This document shows positions 1 to 9,601 of a stretch of 64,000 bases of DNA, piece after piece (the stretch's first letter is position 1; the number at the start of each line of letters is the position of its first letter). The position numbers were made by a program, and so were the translations under genes. The notes beneath the pieces are model-generated. The model saw nothing but the letters and a program-made list of their open reading frames with translations, did not search any database and was not told where the DNA came from. The DNA lies in assembly GCA_038521825.1 (NCBI GenBank), contig JBCBKL010000007.1, positions 1-64,000 on the forward strand, read 5' to 3'. This stretch comes from JBCBKL01 sp038521825 (GTDB taxonomy: Bacteria; Pseudomonadota; Alphaproteobacteria; Rhodobacterales; Rhodobacteraceae).

Positions 1-189
1 CAGTCACTGGCGGTGGCGCGAAGAGCGCGGTTCCGGGGCGGCTGCCGCCGATCCAGTTCTGGGTCTGGCTGAATTCGCCCGCGCCTTGGTCTCGCCGCGA
101 CCGCTTTGCAAGAGCCGGCCCTACATCACTGCATCAGCGTACTTCGATACTTCGCGCATGTCGCCGATCAGCTCGCCGACCTGCGCCTA
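1..189 (-). pseudogene. Decayed Fic-family protein fragment, runs off left edge
   Basis: Reading the minus strand leftward from about 189, one frame gives ELIGDMREVSKYADAVM, then an in-frame TAG, then GRLLQSGRGETKA. A second frame from about 82 to 1 continues with GEFSQTQNWIGGSRPG and LFAPPPV. These blocks match, in order, the N-terminal EVSNY-type segment and the GEFR-SQNWIGG segment of Fic/DOC AMP-transferases. The stop codon, the frame change and the apparent loss of residues between the first two blocks show a broken gene. The catalytic HPFxxGNGR region would lie outside the window. Recognition is by motif memory only. Confidence 0.55.
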
Positions 190-199
190 TGGCGATCTG

Positions 200-1177
200 T
201 TATAGACTGCCTGATTGATCGCGATCTTGCGCCGCCGCATCGAGGATTGCCCGCGCCACGGCACGAACGCCCAGTTCGACCCGGTGGGTGTTGTTGGGTG
301 ACGTGGTCGCTTGGGTCAGTGCGGCTTCTCCTGCGGCAAAAGCGGGGGCCATGCTGGCTGTCATCCCGATCAGAACCTGCTCTGCCGCGATGCTACGCCA
401 TGGGATCGTGGCAAGGCCCCCAAGCACTATGCGCGCCTCGGCAACGGTTCCGCCTTCCAATCGCAACGCAACCGCGGCGGAGGCAGTGGCGAAGGCGTAG
501 GATGCCCGGTCGCGCAGTTTGACATAGGTCTGCCCCGTCCATGCCCCGCGCGGCAGGTGGATGGCGGCGATCAGCTCACCTGGGGCGAGGGCCGTTTCGA
601 GATGCGGCGTGTCGCCGGGCCGTCGGTGAAACCCGGCGAGCGGGCGGCGCGCCCGCATTCCGTTCGATTTATCCACCGTGATCTCTGCGCCGAGCGCAAG
701 GGCCGCGACGGCGAAATCGCCCGGATAGGTCGCAATGCACTGCGCCGAGCCCCCAAGAACAGCGTGTTGCCCGTCCTCGCCGCCCAAGGCCGGGCAGCCC
801 GAGCCGGCCGCGCGCTTGTTGCAGGGTTGGCGGCTGTCACGGAAATAACTGCACCGCGTGCGTTGTAGCAGATTGCCGCCAAGAGTCGCCATCTCGCGGA
901 TCTGCGGCGAGGCCGCCTGGACGAGCGCGGCATGTATGGCGGGCATGGCGGCAACGGCGGGATGAGCGGCGGCGTCTGCCATTGTGGTGAGCGCACCGAG
1001 GGTGACCTCGGTCTCCGTCACCTCAATGCCGGAAAGCTCCGCGCGGCGCGCGCTGAGGTCAACCAGCGCGTTCGGCGATGAGGCGCCAAGCTTCATGAGA
1101 TCCACCATTGTGGTGCCGCCCGCGATAAAGGCTTCGCCTTGGCTTGCCGTCCCGCCTGTTCGAATGGTCAGATTCAT
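200..1177 (-). CDS. paoB: PaoB-like FAD/[4Fe-4S] subunit of aldehyde oxidoreductase
   Basis: This 325-residue subunit has the FAD_binding_5 fold of molybdenum hydroxylases and should pass electrons between the 2Fe-2S and Mo subunits. An N-terminal FAIAGGTT-type FAD loop and ATLGGNLLQRTRC are visible. Cys109, Cys119, Cys128 and Cys147 (RTRCSYFRD, PCNKR, GSGCPALGG, QCIATYPGD) match the extra [4Fe-4S] ligands typical of PaoB (YagS), which argues for a PaoABC-type enzyme rather than plain xanthine dehydrogenase. The start is the ATG at 1177, which overlaps the stop of the 2Fe-2S gene (ATGA). It is the last gene of a three-gene operon. Confidence 0.88.
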   Translation of the reverse strand: MNLTIRTGGTASQGEAFIAGGTTMVDLMKLGASSPNALVDLSARRAELSGIEVTETEVTLGALTTMADAAAHPAVAAMPAIHAALVQAASPQIREMATLGGNLLQRTRCSYFRDSRQPCNKRAAGSGCPALGGEDGQHAVLGGSAQCIATYPGDFAVAALALGAEITVDKSNGMRARRPLAGFHRRPGDTPHLETALAPGELIAAIHLPRGAWTGQTYVKLRDRASYAFATASAAVALRLEGGTVAEARIVLGGLATIPWRSIAAEQVLIGMTASMAPAFAAGEAALTQATTSPNNTHRVELGVRAVARAILDAAAQDRDQSGSL

Positions 1178-1632
1178 TCGAGGTCCTCCTGTCCTGCGAC
1201 ATCGGCGATGGCGGCGCGGATCTGCGGGTAAGCTGCGCATCGGCAAAGGTTGCCCGACATCCACTCTGCGATCTCTGCATCGGATCCCGCATGACCCTCA
1301 GCCACACAGGCGACGGCGGACATGATCTGCCCAGGCGTGCAGAAGCCACACTGATAGGCGTCATGCTCGAGAAAGGCTGCCTGCATCGGATGAAGATTGT
1401 CGCCGCCTGACAGACCTTCGATCGTTGTCACCTCGCCACGGACCGTCGCGGCAAGCTGCAAACACGATAACACACGCTTTCCATCGATGAGCACCGTGCA
1501 CGCGCCACACTGACCGTGATCGCAGCCCTTTTTTGTGCCCACGAGGTTGAGCCCCTCGCGCAGGTGATCGAGGAGCGTGGTGCGCGGATCTGCCGGTTGC
1601 GGGTGGTCGGATCCATTGATGCGCAGTGTCAT
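1174..1632 (-). CDS. paoA: PaoA-like 2Fe-2S subunit of aldehyde oxidoreductase
   Basis: This 152-residue protein carries two [2Fe-2S] clusters. The plant-type cluster motif is GCDHGQCGACTV followed by a Cys in VLSCLQL. The second four-helix cluster domain has CGFCTPGQ and SGNLCRCAAYPQ. It is the electron-transfer small subunit of a molybdenum hydroxylase. It has no Tat leader, whereas E. coli PaoA is exported, so a cytoplasmic location is possible. The start ATG overlaps the TGA of the Mo subunit gene upstream, so translation is probably coupled. Confidence 0.9.
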   Translation of the reverse strand: MTLRINGSDHPQPADPRTTLLDHLREGLNLVGTKKGCDHGQCGACTVLIDGKRVLSCLQLAATVRGEVTTIEGLSGGDNLHPMQAAFLEHDAYQCGFCTPGQIMSAVACVAEGHAGSDAEIAEWMSGNLCRCAAYPQIRAAIADVAGQEDLE

Positions 1633-3875
1633 GCGGCGGCCTCCCGGCGGCTGGTGAGGGGACGCGCCACCGCGGCAAGGCGGCGGGCGTGGGTGAGCGG
1701 GGTGGCGTGGATGACCGCGCCGGTGGCGTCGGCAAAGGCCGAGGCGATGGCTGGGGCAACACCCACAATGGCGATCTCGGCAATGCCTTTGAAATCCATC
1801 AACCCGTCTTGGTGGCCAACGAAATGTGCCTCGACATCAGGGCAGTCGGCTTGTGTTGGTATCAGCGCCTCGCCAATCTCGGCATTGGTCCAGTTGCCGC
1901 GGCGCCGGTCGAGCCGGGTTTCCTCCATCAGGGCCTGTCCCAGGCCCATGATCATCGCACCGACGAGTTGCGCGCGCGCGATCGTAGGTTGCAGGACCCG
2001 CCCGCAATCATAAGCGCCGACAAGGCGGACGACTTCGAGCTCGAGCGTGACCGGATCAACGGCCATCTCGCAGAATACTGCACCAAAGCTTGCCTTGGCC
2101 TGCTTGCCGCCCGCGCCGAATGTCAGCCCGGCGCGGCCCTTGGCGGTGATGTCCCCGGTCTTGGCAAGCAGGTCTGCCAGGGGCACGGGGTCACGTCCCG
2201 GCACAGCGAGCGCGCTCTGCTGCAACCAGACCTCCGTAGAGTTCTCACCGGCCGCACGCGCCAGCTTTGCTTTAATCTTCTCTACCGCGCTTTGGATTGC
2301 AGCGGCGTTCGAATATGTACCCGTCGATCCTATCGAGCCGGCGGCGTAGCCCGCATCCGTCCCTCGCCGGTCGATCTCTATCTGGTCCTGCGGCAGACCG
2401 GTCATCTCCGACACAAGCCCTGTCAGCCCAGTCAGCAGACCCTGGCCAATCTCTGCCACGGCCAGCGACACGACCACACGCGCATCGCGGGTCAGCGTCA
2501 CCGTCGCATGCGCCGGGAATTGGCGACCGAGGTCGATTGCGGAGGCCATACCAAAGCCGCGCCATCGGCCCTGTCCGTCCGACGGCCCGCCCTTGGGACG
2601 GTCGCGCCAGCCGAAGGCTTCCGCCCCGACTTCGTAGGCCTCCAGCAGCGCTTTGGCGTCCCAGGGCTTGGCGCTGACGGGGTGCTCATCCGCATGGTTT
2701 GCGATCCGCAGGTCGAGCGGGTCAGAGCCCGTCCGGCGCGCGATATCGTCCATCCCCTGTTCCAGCGCAAAGATGGCATGGGCCACACCCGGCCCACGCA
2801 TCCAGCCCGCGCCCGGCAGGTCAAGTTTGGCCACCCGCGTCGTCAAACGGTGGGTGTCATGGGCGTAAAGCTGCATCGGCATCTCTCCAACCGGCTCGAC
2901 AAAGGCAGCGTGGCCGCGCGCAATGTCCGGCTCGATTACGACCGAGGTCAGCTTGCCCGCGTCATTCGCCCCAAGGCGCAGCCGCTGCCGAACTTCTGAG
3001 CGGTGCGACATCAAAGAAAACGTATCGCGCCGCGTCTGCACCAGCTTCACCGGTGCTCCGGCCACCTTCGCCGCCATCGGCGCCAGCAGCAGCGCCTGGT
3101 ATGAGATATTGCGCCCGAACGCCCCGCCCGACAGGTGGTTCTCAAGCCTGACCTTGCCCTTGCCCGTGCGGCCCAGAACCGCACGACCCAACAGGCCCGC
3201 GGGACCCGCGCCCCAGCCCAGTCCCAAAGCCTGCCCAATCACCGAGGCGTCAATGTGATGCCACTGCACAGCTGCGTGGATCGTCACGCCGCCGTCTTCA
3301 TCCCAGCGCGCGATCACCGCGCCTGGCTCCATCGGGTTGGGGTGGTGCGGAGCGTGGTGGGTTTCAATTTCGGCAACATGGGTGGCGGCGGCGAGGGCTG
3401 TGTGCGCGTCGCCCTTTTTCAGGACCCCAGGGCCAATCCCGGCCCGCTTGACGGGGACCAGTCGATCATCTGCGTCCGACAAGATGACAGCCGGGGTGGG
3501 CCCATCCTCGATGGCGATCGTCAGCACAGCCAACGCGTCCCGCGCGGCCTGTAGATCGTCGGCAACAATCATCGCAACGACCTGTCCCGCATAGTCGATC
3601 CGGTCAGACTGCAACGGCATCCGCGTGCCCGGTTCACACATCGACGCCACAAAGACTCCGCGCATCCGAGGTGCGTTCGCATGATCGATAACGCAGCGCG
3701 TGCCCGGCAAGGCGAGCGCCGCCGTCGCATCGACCGACACACGCCCTGATGCGACCGGTGCGGTCGCAACAAGTGCGACGAGCGGTTCCATTCCCGTGTC
3801 TGCGAGGCGAAGATCATCGACAAACCCTGCCCGCCCCGTTACTTTCTCAATGCCCTCGATCCTGTGCCCCTGCAT
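1629..3875 (-). CDS. paoC: PaoC-like molybdenum-binding subunit of aldehyde oxidoreductase
   Basis: This 748-residue catalytic subunit of the xanthine-oxidase family binds the molybdenum cofactor and should hydroxylate or oxidise an aldehyde or N-heterocycle. The N-terminal Ald_Xan_dh_C domain (KVTGRAGFVDD) is followed by two MoCo-binding domains with LSGGAFGRN and GQGLLTGL-type cofactor loops. The C-terminal GIAEIAIVG loop places Glu700 where the family has its catalytic base (Glu692 in PaoC). Length is close to PaoC (about 730). It is the first gene of the operon, opposite a tetR gene, and has an AAGGAA ribosome site just before the ATG. The substrate is not predictable. Confidence 0.88.
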   Translation of the reverse strand: MQGHRIEGIEKVTGRAGFVDDLRLADTGMEPLVALVATAPVASGRVSVDATAALALPGTRCVIDHANAPRMRGVFVASMCEPGTRMPLQSDRIDYAGQVVAMIVADDLQAARDALAVLTIAIEDGPTPAVILSDADDRLVPVKRAGIGPGVLKKGDAHTALAAATHVAEIETHHAPHHPNPMEPGAVIARWDEDGGVTIHAAVQWHHIDASVIGQALGLGWGAGPAGLLGRAVLGRTGKGKVRLENHLSGGAFGRNISYQALLLAPMAAKVAGAPVKLVQTRRDTFSLMSHRSEVRQRLRLGANDAGKLTSVVIEPDIARGHAAFVEPVGEMPMQLYAHDTHRLTTRVAKLDLPGAGWMRGPGVAHAIFALEQGMDDIARRTGSDPLDLRIANHADEHPVSAKPWDAKALLEAYEVGAEAFGWRDRPKGGPSDGQGRWRGFGMASAIDLGRQFPAHATVTLTRDARVVVSLAVAEIGQGLLTGLTGLVSEMTGLPQDQIEIDRRGTDAGYAAGSIGSTGTYSNAAAIQSAVEKIKAKLARAAGENSTEVWLQQSALAVPGRDPVPLADLLAKTGDITAKGRAGLTFGAGGKQAKASFGAVFCEMAVDPVTLELEVVRLVGAYDCGRVLQPTIARAQLVGAMIMGLGQALMEETRLDRRRGNWTNAEIGEALIPTQADCPDVEAHFVGHQDGLMDFKGIAEIAIVGVAPAIASAFADATGAVIHATPLTHARRLAAVARPLTSRREAAA

Positions 3876-3899
3876 GGTTTTTCCTTGGATATTGATGCT

Positions 3900-3915
3900 T
3901 GTACCGTCTGGTACA
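3900..3915. promoter_or_regulatory. Palindromic operator between pao operon and tetR
   Basis: TGTACC-GTCT-GGTACA is a perfect 6-4-6 inverted repeat lying 25 bases upstream of the pao start and 85 bases upstream of the divergent tetR start. Its size and position suit a TetR-family dimer site that controls both directions. That assignment is inference from position and symmetry. Confidence 0.55.
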
Positions 3916-3999
3916 GGACTAGATGGATCGACTAGTTAAGAGGTCAAGTTCTTTTCTCGCCCTTCCGTTTCGGCACCGTGAAGTGCTAAATCGCGCTGT

Positions 4000-4596
4000 A
4001 TGACGGCTGAGACGAAGTCCAACCACGACAGGGTTTTACGCAGCGCTCGCAAGCTGTTCTTCGAGAAAGGCTTCGCGGCCACCTCGACGGTTGACCTTGC
4101 CCGCGAGGCAGGCACATCCAAGGCGACGATTTACGCAGGTTTCGGCAGCATGGAAGGCCTGCTTGGCGCTGTGATCGCCGCCGAGGTTGACCGGTTCACA
4201 ACAGCGCCCCCCGAAGAGATTGTCGACTTCGCATCATTCCGCAAGGCCCTCGTAGGCTTTGGCACGAACCTTCTTGCCTTCCTGAACGAGCCGGAAACGA
4301 TCCGCTTCTCGCGGATGATGCATGAGGCGGCCCGTCGCCGACCCGATGCGGCCGCACTCTACCTCGAAGCCGCCTATGACGGTACCGCGCGCCGAATCGA
4401 GGAGATCATCGCGGCTGGCTTGCCGCATTGCGCACCCGGCCCGGCGGTTGCCCTCCCTGATCGCGCGGAACGCTATATGGCGATGCTCAAGGGCCACCGC
4501 TACGAGATGGCCGTCTTGGGCGCAATCGAACGACCCTACTTGCACCCCCAGACATTAAGTACAGCGAGCTTCGATGCGTGGTTCGCGGAGGCATAG
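4000..4596 (+). CDS. TetR/AcrR family transcriptional regulator
   Basis: This 198-residue one-component repressor has an N-terminal TetR helix-turn-helix at about residues 8-55 (RKLFFEKGFAATSTVDLAREAG and TSKATIYAGFGSMEGLL). The helical C-terminal ligand domain has no family I can name. The gene is divergent from the PaoABC-like operon and a palindrome sits between them, so it probably represses that operon until an aldehyde or aromatic ligand binds. Start is the ATG at 4000, with TAACTA-rich, promoter-like DNA upstream. Confidence 0.9.
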   Translation: MTAETKSNHDRVLRSARKLFFEKGFAATSTVDLAREAGTSKATIYAGFGSMEGLLGAVIAAEVDRFTTAPPEEIVDFASFRKALVGFGTNLLAFLNEPETIRFSRMMHEAARRRPDAAALYLEAAYDGTARRIEEIIAAGLPHCAPGPAVALPDRAERYMAMLKGHRYEMAVLGAIERPYLHPQTLSTASFDAWFAEA

Positions 4597-5315
4597 CGGA
4601 TCATAATCTTGCCGGAGAGCGCCGAACTTGCCGGGACCGTCCCACGAATATTGCAGCCAGAGCGGTCTCTTTTGGGCGGACCTTCGTTCACCACGCCGGG
4701 AAAGGACTTTTTTCCGCCCAGAAACCCGTCACAGCGTCTACGTAGAACGGCTGCATTCTGAATGACTGATGAATTCGGACACAGCGCCATAATCAACTCC
4801 AAATCTCCGGTGAGCGTTGATGATTCCTGCCCAGAGCCGGAGTACGTGCGTGAACCAAAATGTCCGCGACCCAGCAGGAAATCAGCGATCTAAGGAAAAA
4901 CATCTTCTGCCAACGACGACCTGCAATCTATTGAAGTTTCGTATAAATCGTCACAATCCACCATGGATACAGTAGCCAACTGGGATGCCTCGATCGCGAT
5001 GTTCAAAGCATTCAGCGTGCTCCCTGGGGTTGCCATGGTTTAAGAAACGGACCCGCCGAGCACCATACGTACACGGCATCCGCTCCGCCATCCTGCCCCG
5101 CGCAAAGACAGGCGGATGACGGTGATCGGGTTGGTCCGAAACCAACCACATTTCCAAAACTCAGTCCGGACAGGTGTGACAGCAAAATGCTGCTCATCGC
5201 CAATGAGGTGTGGAAGCGGATACTGGTGTTGCGCTCAGCGAAATTCTGGAACGAGCCCAGCTTGCAAGATGCTGCTTGGCAGGCAATTCCGCTTCATGGT
5301 GCGGCTACTGTGCCA
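4597..5315. other. Gene-poor intergenic DNA
   Basis: No convincing gene is seen here. A 58-codon plus-strand reading frame from the ATG near 5187 to the TAG near 5363 has ordinary composition but no recognisable family. The 19-base sequence at 4742-4760 recurs with one mismatch at 5893-5911. Overall the DNA looks like decayed or mosaic intergenic sequence. Confidence 0.4.
4742..4760. repeat. Dispersed 19-bp repeat, copy 1
   Basis: GTAGAACGGCTGCATTCTG matches 5893-5911 with a single C/T difference. Both copies sit in gene-free DNA and in the same orientation, about 1.15 kb apart. Confidence 0.5.
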
Positions 5316-5570
5316 CTAGGCAAAGCCGAAGACCCGGGCAAACGCAGCTACAATCTGGAATAGAATTTTGAAGTTGCTCTCAATTGATGGCGAATAGTCT
5401 TGAAAGGAAAGACCAACCACGAACAGAAACATTCCTACGACGTTTACTTTAATTAACAGCAGCTCGTTCTCAATGAACCAGGCCTTATCTTCGCCCCAGA
5501 GAGAGTCTGATGATCCACCCCACATAAACAGAACGATTGAGATGACAATTGCTATGTCTGCCCAGATCAA
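5316..5570 (-). CDS. Small hypothetical membrane protein, possibly a gene fragment
   Basis: The frame encodes about 84 residues from a TTG at 5570. It has a hydrophobic helix at the N-terminus (IAIVISIVLFMW), a charged WGEDKAW segment, a second helix (VVGMFLFVVGLSF) and a hydrophobic end. The open frame extends upstream to a stop at 5625-5627 with protein-like, charged sequence but no ATG. So this is either a TTG-started two-helix protein or the tail of a truncated gene. No family is recognised, and its lower GC than the neighbours suggests foreign or decaying DNA. Confidence 0.35.
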   Translation of the reverse strand: MIWADIAIVISIVLFMWGGSSDSLWGEDKAWFIENELLLIKVNVVGMFLFVVGLSFQDYSPSIESNFKILFQIVAAFARVFGFA

Positions 5571-5627
5571 AACGAAGTACTCCGTTCTCCGTTGGGACTC
5601 CGCTAGTTTCGAAACGTGTCCATTTCA

Positions 5628-6751
5628 TGACGCGCTACCGTGTTGAATGTTGGTAAGGTGCTTGTTGCGCAAGGCCAAAGTGGGGCAAGTTGTTGAATTA
5701 CTGCGTGAGGCTCGTGCTACATAGCGCAGTGCATTGTCCCGCAGCTTGCCAGTTCGCAACTCGCATGGCGCAGGTCAGCAGTGGCAGCTTCGACCCAAGC
5801 GCTGTGCGGCACCGTTGGGTTGACTGCCGTTTTTGGCCACATACAGGCGTAGGTCAGTTCTGTTCCGCCAAGCGGACTTTAACGGCGCTCAGGTAGAATG
5901 GCTGCATTCTGCGCGACCTGCGGTTCTAGAGAACTTAACACCACCAATTCAATTTCGCCGATGCGCATTCATGAACGCCGAAGAGACAAATCTCTGCCCA
6001 CTGACCAAAATGTCCACGAAGCAGCCCGAAATCGCGCGATTGAAACGTGAACATGTACTTCACACGACAACGCAAAACCTTCAGAAAACGATGTTGAAGT
6101 ACCCCCATCCCTCATCGGAGCAATGGAAAGGCGGGCGTGTTTTTGAACCGCGGCCTCGGTCATACTTCGCCCTAGAAGTACTCCCCTTGGCTGTCGGGGG
6201 CCGCCGCGCGGGCCACAGGGCGTCTTGAGCCCAAAGTGTCGAATGCCTGATCGCCCAAGCTTAAGCGCTTTGTCCCTGTCCCCCCTTGAAGAACGCGGCG
6301 GCTCATCCAACAATGCGCATAAAGCACCCTTTTCGGAAGCAGCGGGATGTCTGACCGGTCAGGCGAAGCCTTCAAATCGGCGGAGGTGGCCGAGCTTTAA
6401 GTTCATCGGCTACCCTAAGCATCTCAAAACCATTGGCGAACGTCTTCCAGCAGGTCGTAGCAGTTGATCCATCCGCACAGATGATTGGTTTGGGCCGGCC
6501 ACTCAAAAACGGTCCAACACCGAACATCTATTTAATCTAGTTTAGGGCTGAACAGGGGCCCTTGGATGGTCGGTTCGATATGATCAAGTTCGGCCCGAAT
6601 ATTCACCGTATGGCTGCGGAACCCGTAAAGAGCCAATAAATACTGCCCCATCTCAACGGCAGCCTCACCAGACAGGCATTGCACCTTATATGCCGCCTCT
6701 GATATAGCTCATCACAAGATATAGACCCGACCATAAAATGGGCACCCAAAC
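5628..6751. other. Gene-poor region upstream of gyrA
   Basis: Short open frames occur on both strands but none has a credible start, codon pattern and family signature together. Copy 2 of the 19-bp repeat is at 5893-5911. The last 200 bases are comparatively AT-rich and should contain the gyrA promoter, which I could not place confidently. Confidence 0.4.
5893..5911. repeat. Dispersed 19-bp repeat, copy 2
   Basis: GTAGAATGGCTGCATTCTG differs by one base from 4742-4760. It may be part of a longer degraded repeat, since both lie in sequence without genes. Confidence 0.5.
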
Positions 6752-9475
6752 GTGAACGACACGCCAGAAACCCCTGAAAATCCAGAAGAACCTTCGCGGC
6801 AGCCCTATGACGGCCCAAGTGTCTCGATTGAGTCAGAAATGCGCACGGCGTATCTCGACTATGCCATGTCGGTCATCGTCAGCCGCGCCATCCCTGATTT
6901 GAGGGACGGACTGAAGCCGGTGCACCGCCGCATCCTGTTCCATATGGACGATGCGGGCTACACGCACGACAAGTCTTACCGGAAATCCGCCAAGCCCGTC
7001 GGCGAGGTCATGGCCAACTATCATCCGCATGGCGACAGCGCGATTTATGACGCGCTGGTGCGGATGGCGCAGGATTTCTCGATGTCGGTTCCGCTGATCG
7101 AAGGTCAGGGCAATTTCGGCTCGATGGACGGCGATAGCCCGGCCGCGATGCGGTACACCGAAAGCCGCCTGGAAAAGGTCGCGCGCGCCATTCTCGACGA
7201 TATCGACAAGGATACGGTCGACTTTCAGGACAATTACGACGGCAAGGAGCGTGAGCCTACCGTCCTGCCCGCCCGCTACCCCAACATCTTGGTGAACGGC
7301 TCTGAAGGGATCGCCGTTGGCATGGCGACACGGATCCCGCCGCACAATCTGGGTGAAGTGATCAACGCGACGCTCGCCCTGGTCGATGATCCGGACCTGT
7401 CGACTGACCAACTGATGGAATACGTTCCCGCACCCGACTTTCCCACCGGCGGGCTGATCCTTGGCCGGTCCGGCGCGCGCAAGGCATACTTGGAGGGTCG
7501 CGGCAGTGTCATTGTCCGCGCCAAAACCCGCACGGAGGAGTTGCGCAAGGATCGTTGGGCAATCGTCATCGACGAGATACCCTATCAGGTTAACAAGGCC
7601 ACGATGATCGAACGCATCGCCGAGGCCGCCCGCGACAAGCGGATCGAAGGCATCGCACACGTGCAGGACGAATCCGACCGCCATGGCGTGAGGGTCGTCG
7701 TCGAGCTTAAGCGGGATGCGACAGCAGAGGTGGTGCTGAACCAGCTATTCCGATTCACCCCCATGCAGACATCGTTCGGCTGCAACATGCTGGCCCTGAA
7801 TGGTGGTCGCCCTGAGCAGCTGACGCTGCGGGGCTTTCTCACGGCCTTCGTGGACTTCCGCGAAGAGGTCGTGGCCCGCCGCACCGCCTATGAGCTGCGC
7901 AAGGCCCGGGAACGCAGCCACATCCTTTGCGGCCTTGCCGTTGCGGTTTCGAACGTCGACGAGGTCGTTGCAACGATCCGTGCGTCTGCCGACGCTGCCG
8001 AAGCCCGCGAAAAGCTGATGTCGCGTCGCTGGCCAGCGCAGGATATCGCCGACTACATCAAGCTGATCGACGATCCGACCCATACCATAAACGATGACGG
8101 CAGCTATAACCTGTCCGAGGCGCAGGCCCGCGCAATTCTTGAATTGCGCCTGCAGCGCCTCACCCAGATCGGGGTCAAGGAAGTGACGGACGAGCTGGAG
8201 GAACTCGCCGGTAAGATCAAGGAATACCTCGACATTCTCGGCAGTCGTGAGCGGATCATGGGCATTATCTCGGATGAGTTGCGAGCGGTTCGCGATCAGT
8301 TCGCAGTGCCCCGCCGGACCGAGATCGTCGAATGGTCCGGCGATATGGAGGACGAGGACCTGATCGAGCGCGAGGACATGGTCGTGACCGTGACCTCGGG
8401 CGGATACATCAAGCGAACGCCCCTTGCCGATTTCCGCAGCCAGCGGCGCGGTGGCAAGGGTCTGGCGGGTATGCAGACCAAGGAAGAGGACGTGGTCACC
8501 ACGCTCTTCGTCGCCAATACGCATACGCAGCTTCTGTTCTTTACCACCGACGGGATGGTCTACAAACTCAAGACGTGGCGCCTGCCCCAAGGTGGGCGGA
8601 CCGCGAAGGGCAAGGCGATCGTGAACATCCTGCCCATTCCGACCGGCGTTTCGATCGCGGCGATCATGCCCGTTGACCGGGACGAGGAGGAATGGGCCGA
8701 TCTGCAGATCGTCTTTGCCACCTCGGCGGGCGACGTGCGCCGCAATGCTCTCAGCGATTTCACCAACGTCAAATCCAACGGTAAGATCGCGATGAAATTA
8801 CCGGAAGGCGTCGAGATGGTGAATGCCCGCATCGCGTCCGAAGACGACGACATGATGCTGGTCACAAATTCCGGCCGGGCGATCCGGTTCCCGACAACCG
8901 ACGTGCGGGTCTTTAAGGGCCGTGACAGCACCGGCGTGCGCGGTATCCGCCTGCAGAACGGTGACCGCGTCGTGTCGATGTCGGTGATCCGCCATTTCGA
9001 GGCAACGTCAGATGAGCGCGCCGCCTATCTCAAGATGCGCCGCGCTGTTGCGGGTCTGGCGGACGATGCAGAGGTATCGGACGAAGACGGTGTAGACGCG
9101 AATGCCACGATCAGTCAGGGGCGATATGCCGAAATGTCGGCGGCCGAAAACCTGATCCTGACAATCACTGCCAAAGGCATGGGCAAACTCTCCTCCAGTC
9201 ACGACTATCCGGTGCGTGGACGTGGCGGTCAGGGCGTTGCGGCGATAGACAAGGCGATGCGCGGTGGCGAACTGGTCGCATCCTTCCCGGTCGAGATGGA
9301 CGACCAGATCATGCTGGCCACCTCACGCGGGCAATCGATCCGGGTTCCTGTGTACGGGATCAGCTTCCGCTCACGCAGCGCAGGCGGGGTGCGGGTATTC
9401 AACACGGGTGATGGTGAAGAGGTCGTGAGCGTCGCGTGGATAGCCGATCAGGGCGAAGGTGACGCCGAAGACTGA
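6752..9475 (+). CDS. gyrA: DNA gyrase subunit A
   Basis: This 907-residue type II topoisomerase subunit cuts and rejoins DNA for negative supercoiling, with GyrB as partner. The winged-helix core contains the catalytic Tyr135 in AMRYTESRL. The quinolone-pocket segment HPHGDSAIYDALVRM keeps Ser96 and Asp100, equivalent to E. coli Ser83 and Asp87, so it looks wild type for fluoroquinolone sensitivity. The C-terminal DNA-wrapping domain has the GyrA box QRRGGKG at about residue 565, which separates it from ParC. Translation starts at GTG 6752. It stands alone, and gyrB is not in the window. Confidence 0.98.
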   Translation: MNDTPETPENPEEPSRQPYDGPSVSIESEMRTAYLDYAMSVIVSRAIPDLRDGLKPVHRRILFHMDDAGYTHDKSYRKSAKPVGEVMANYHPHGDSAIYDALVRMAQDFSMSVPLIEGQGNFGSMDGDSPAAMRYTESRLEKVARAILDDIDKDTVDFQDNYDGKEREPTVLPARYPNILVNGSEGIAVGMATRIPPHNLGEVINATLALVDDPDLSTDQLMEYVPAPDFPTGGLILGRSGARKAYLEGRGSVIVRAKTRTEELRKDRWAIVIDEIPYQVNKATMIERIAEAARDKRIEGIAHVQDESDRHGVRVVVELKRDATAEVVLNQLFRFTPMQTSFGCNMLALNGGRPEQLTLRGFLTAFVDFREEVVARRTAYELRKARERSHILCGLAVAVSNVDEVVATIRASADAAEAREKLMSRRWPAQDIADYIKLIDDPTHTINDDGSYNLSEAQARAILELRLQRLTQIGVKEVTDELEELAGKIKEYLDILGSRERIMGIISDELRAVRDQFAVPRRTEIVEWSGDMEDEDLIEREDMVVTVTSGGYIKRTPLADFRSQRRGGKGLAGMQTKEEDVVTTLFVANTHTQLLFFTTDGMVYKLKTWRLPQGGRTAKGKAIVNILPIPTGVSIAAIMPVDRDEEEWADLQIVFATSAGDVRRNALSDFTNVKSNGKIAMKLPEGVEMVNARIASEDDDMMLVTNSGRAIRFPTTDVRVFKGRDSTGVRGIRLQNGDRVVSMSVIRHFEATSDERAAYLKMRRAVAGLADDAEVSDEDGVDANATISQGRYAEMSAAENLILTITAKGMGKLSSSHDYPVRGRGGQGVAAIDKAMRGGELVASFPVEMDDQIMLATSRGQSIRVPVYGISFRSRSAGGVRVFNTGDGEEVVSVAWIADQGEGDAED

Positions 9476-9601
9476 CAAAGGCTTATGGCTGGGCGGGGTT
9501 CAAAAATGGCCTGGCCCTTCATGACGTGGTTATGTCTCATAATCAAATGCGTCCACGGCCGATGATTTGCCTCTTTTGCATAAACCGGGCAAACTTGAAC
9601 C

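Noticed and set aside
7..204. Plus-strand open frame from the window edge to TAG near 204
   Set aside because: No family sequence is seen, while the minus strand carries Fic motifs.
1626..2999. Long plus-strand open frame opposite the PaoC-like gene
   Set aside because: It is antisense to a gene with clear family motifs and its translation is Arg/Gly/Pro-rich without any domain; it is a high-GC shadow.
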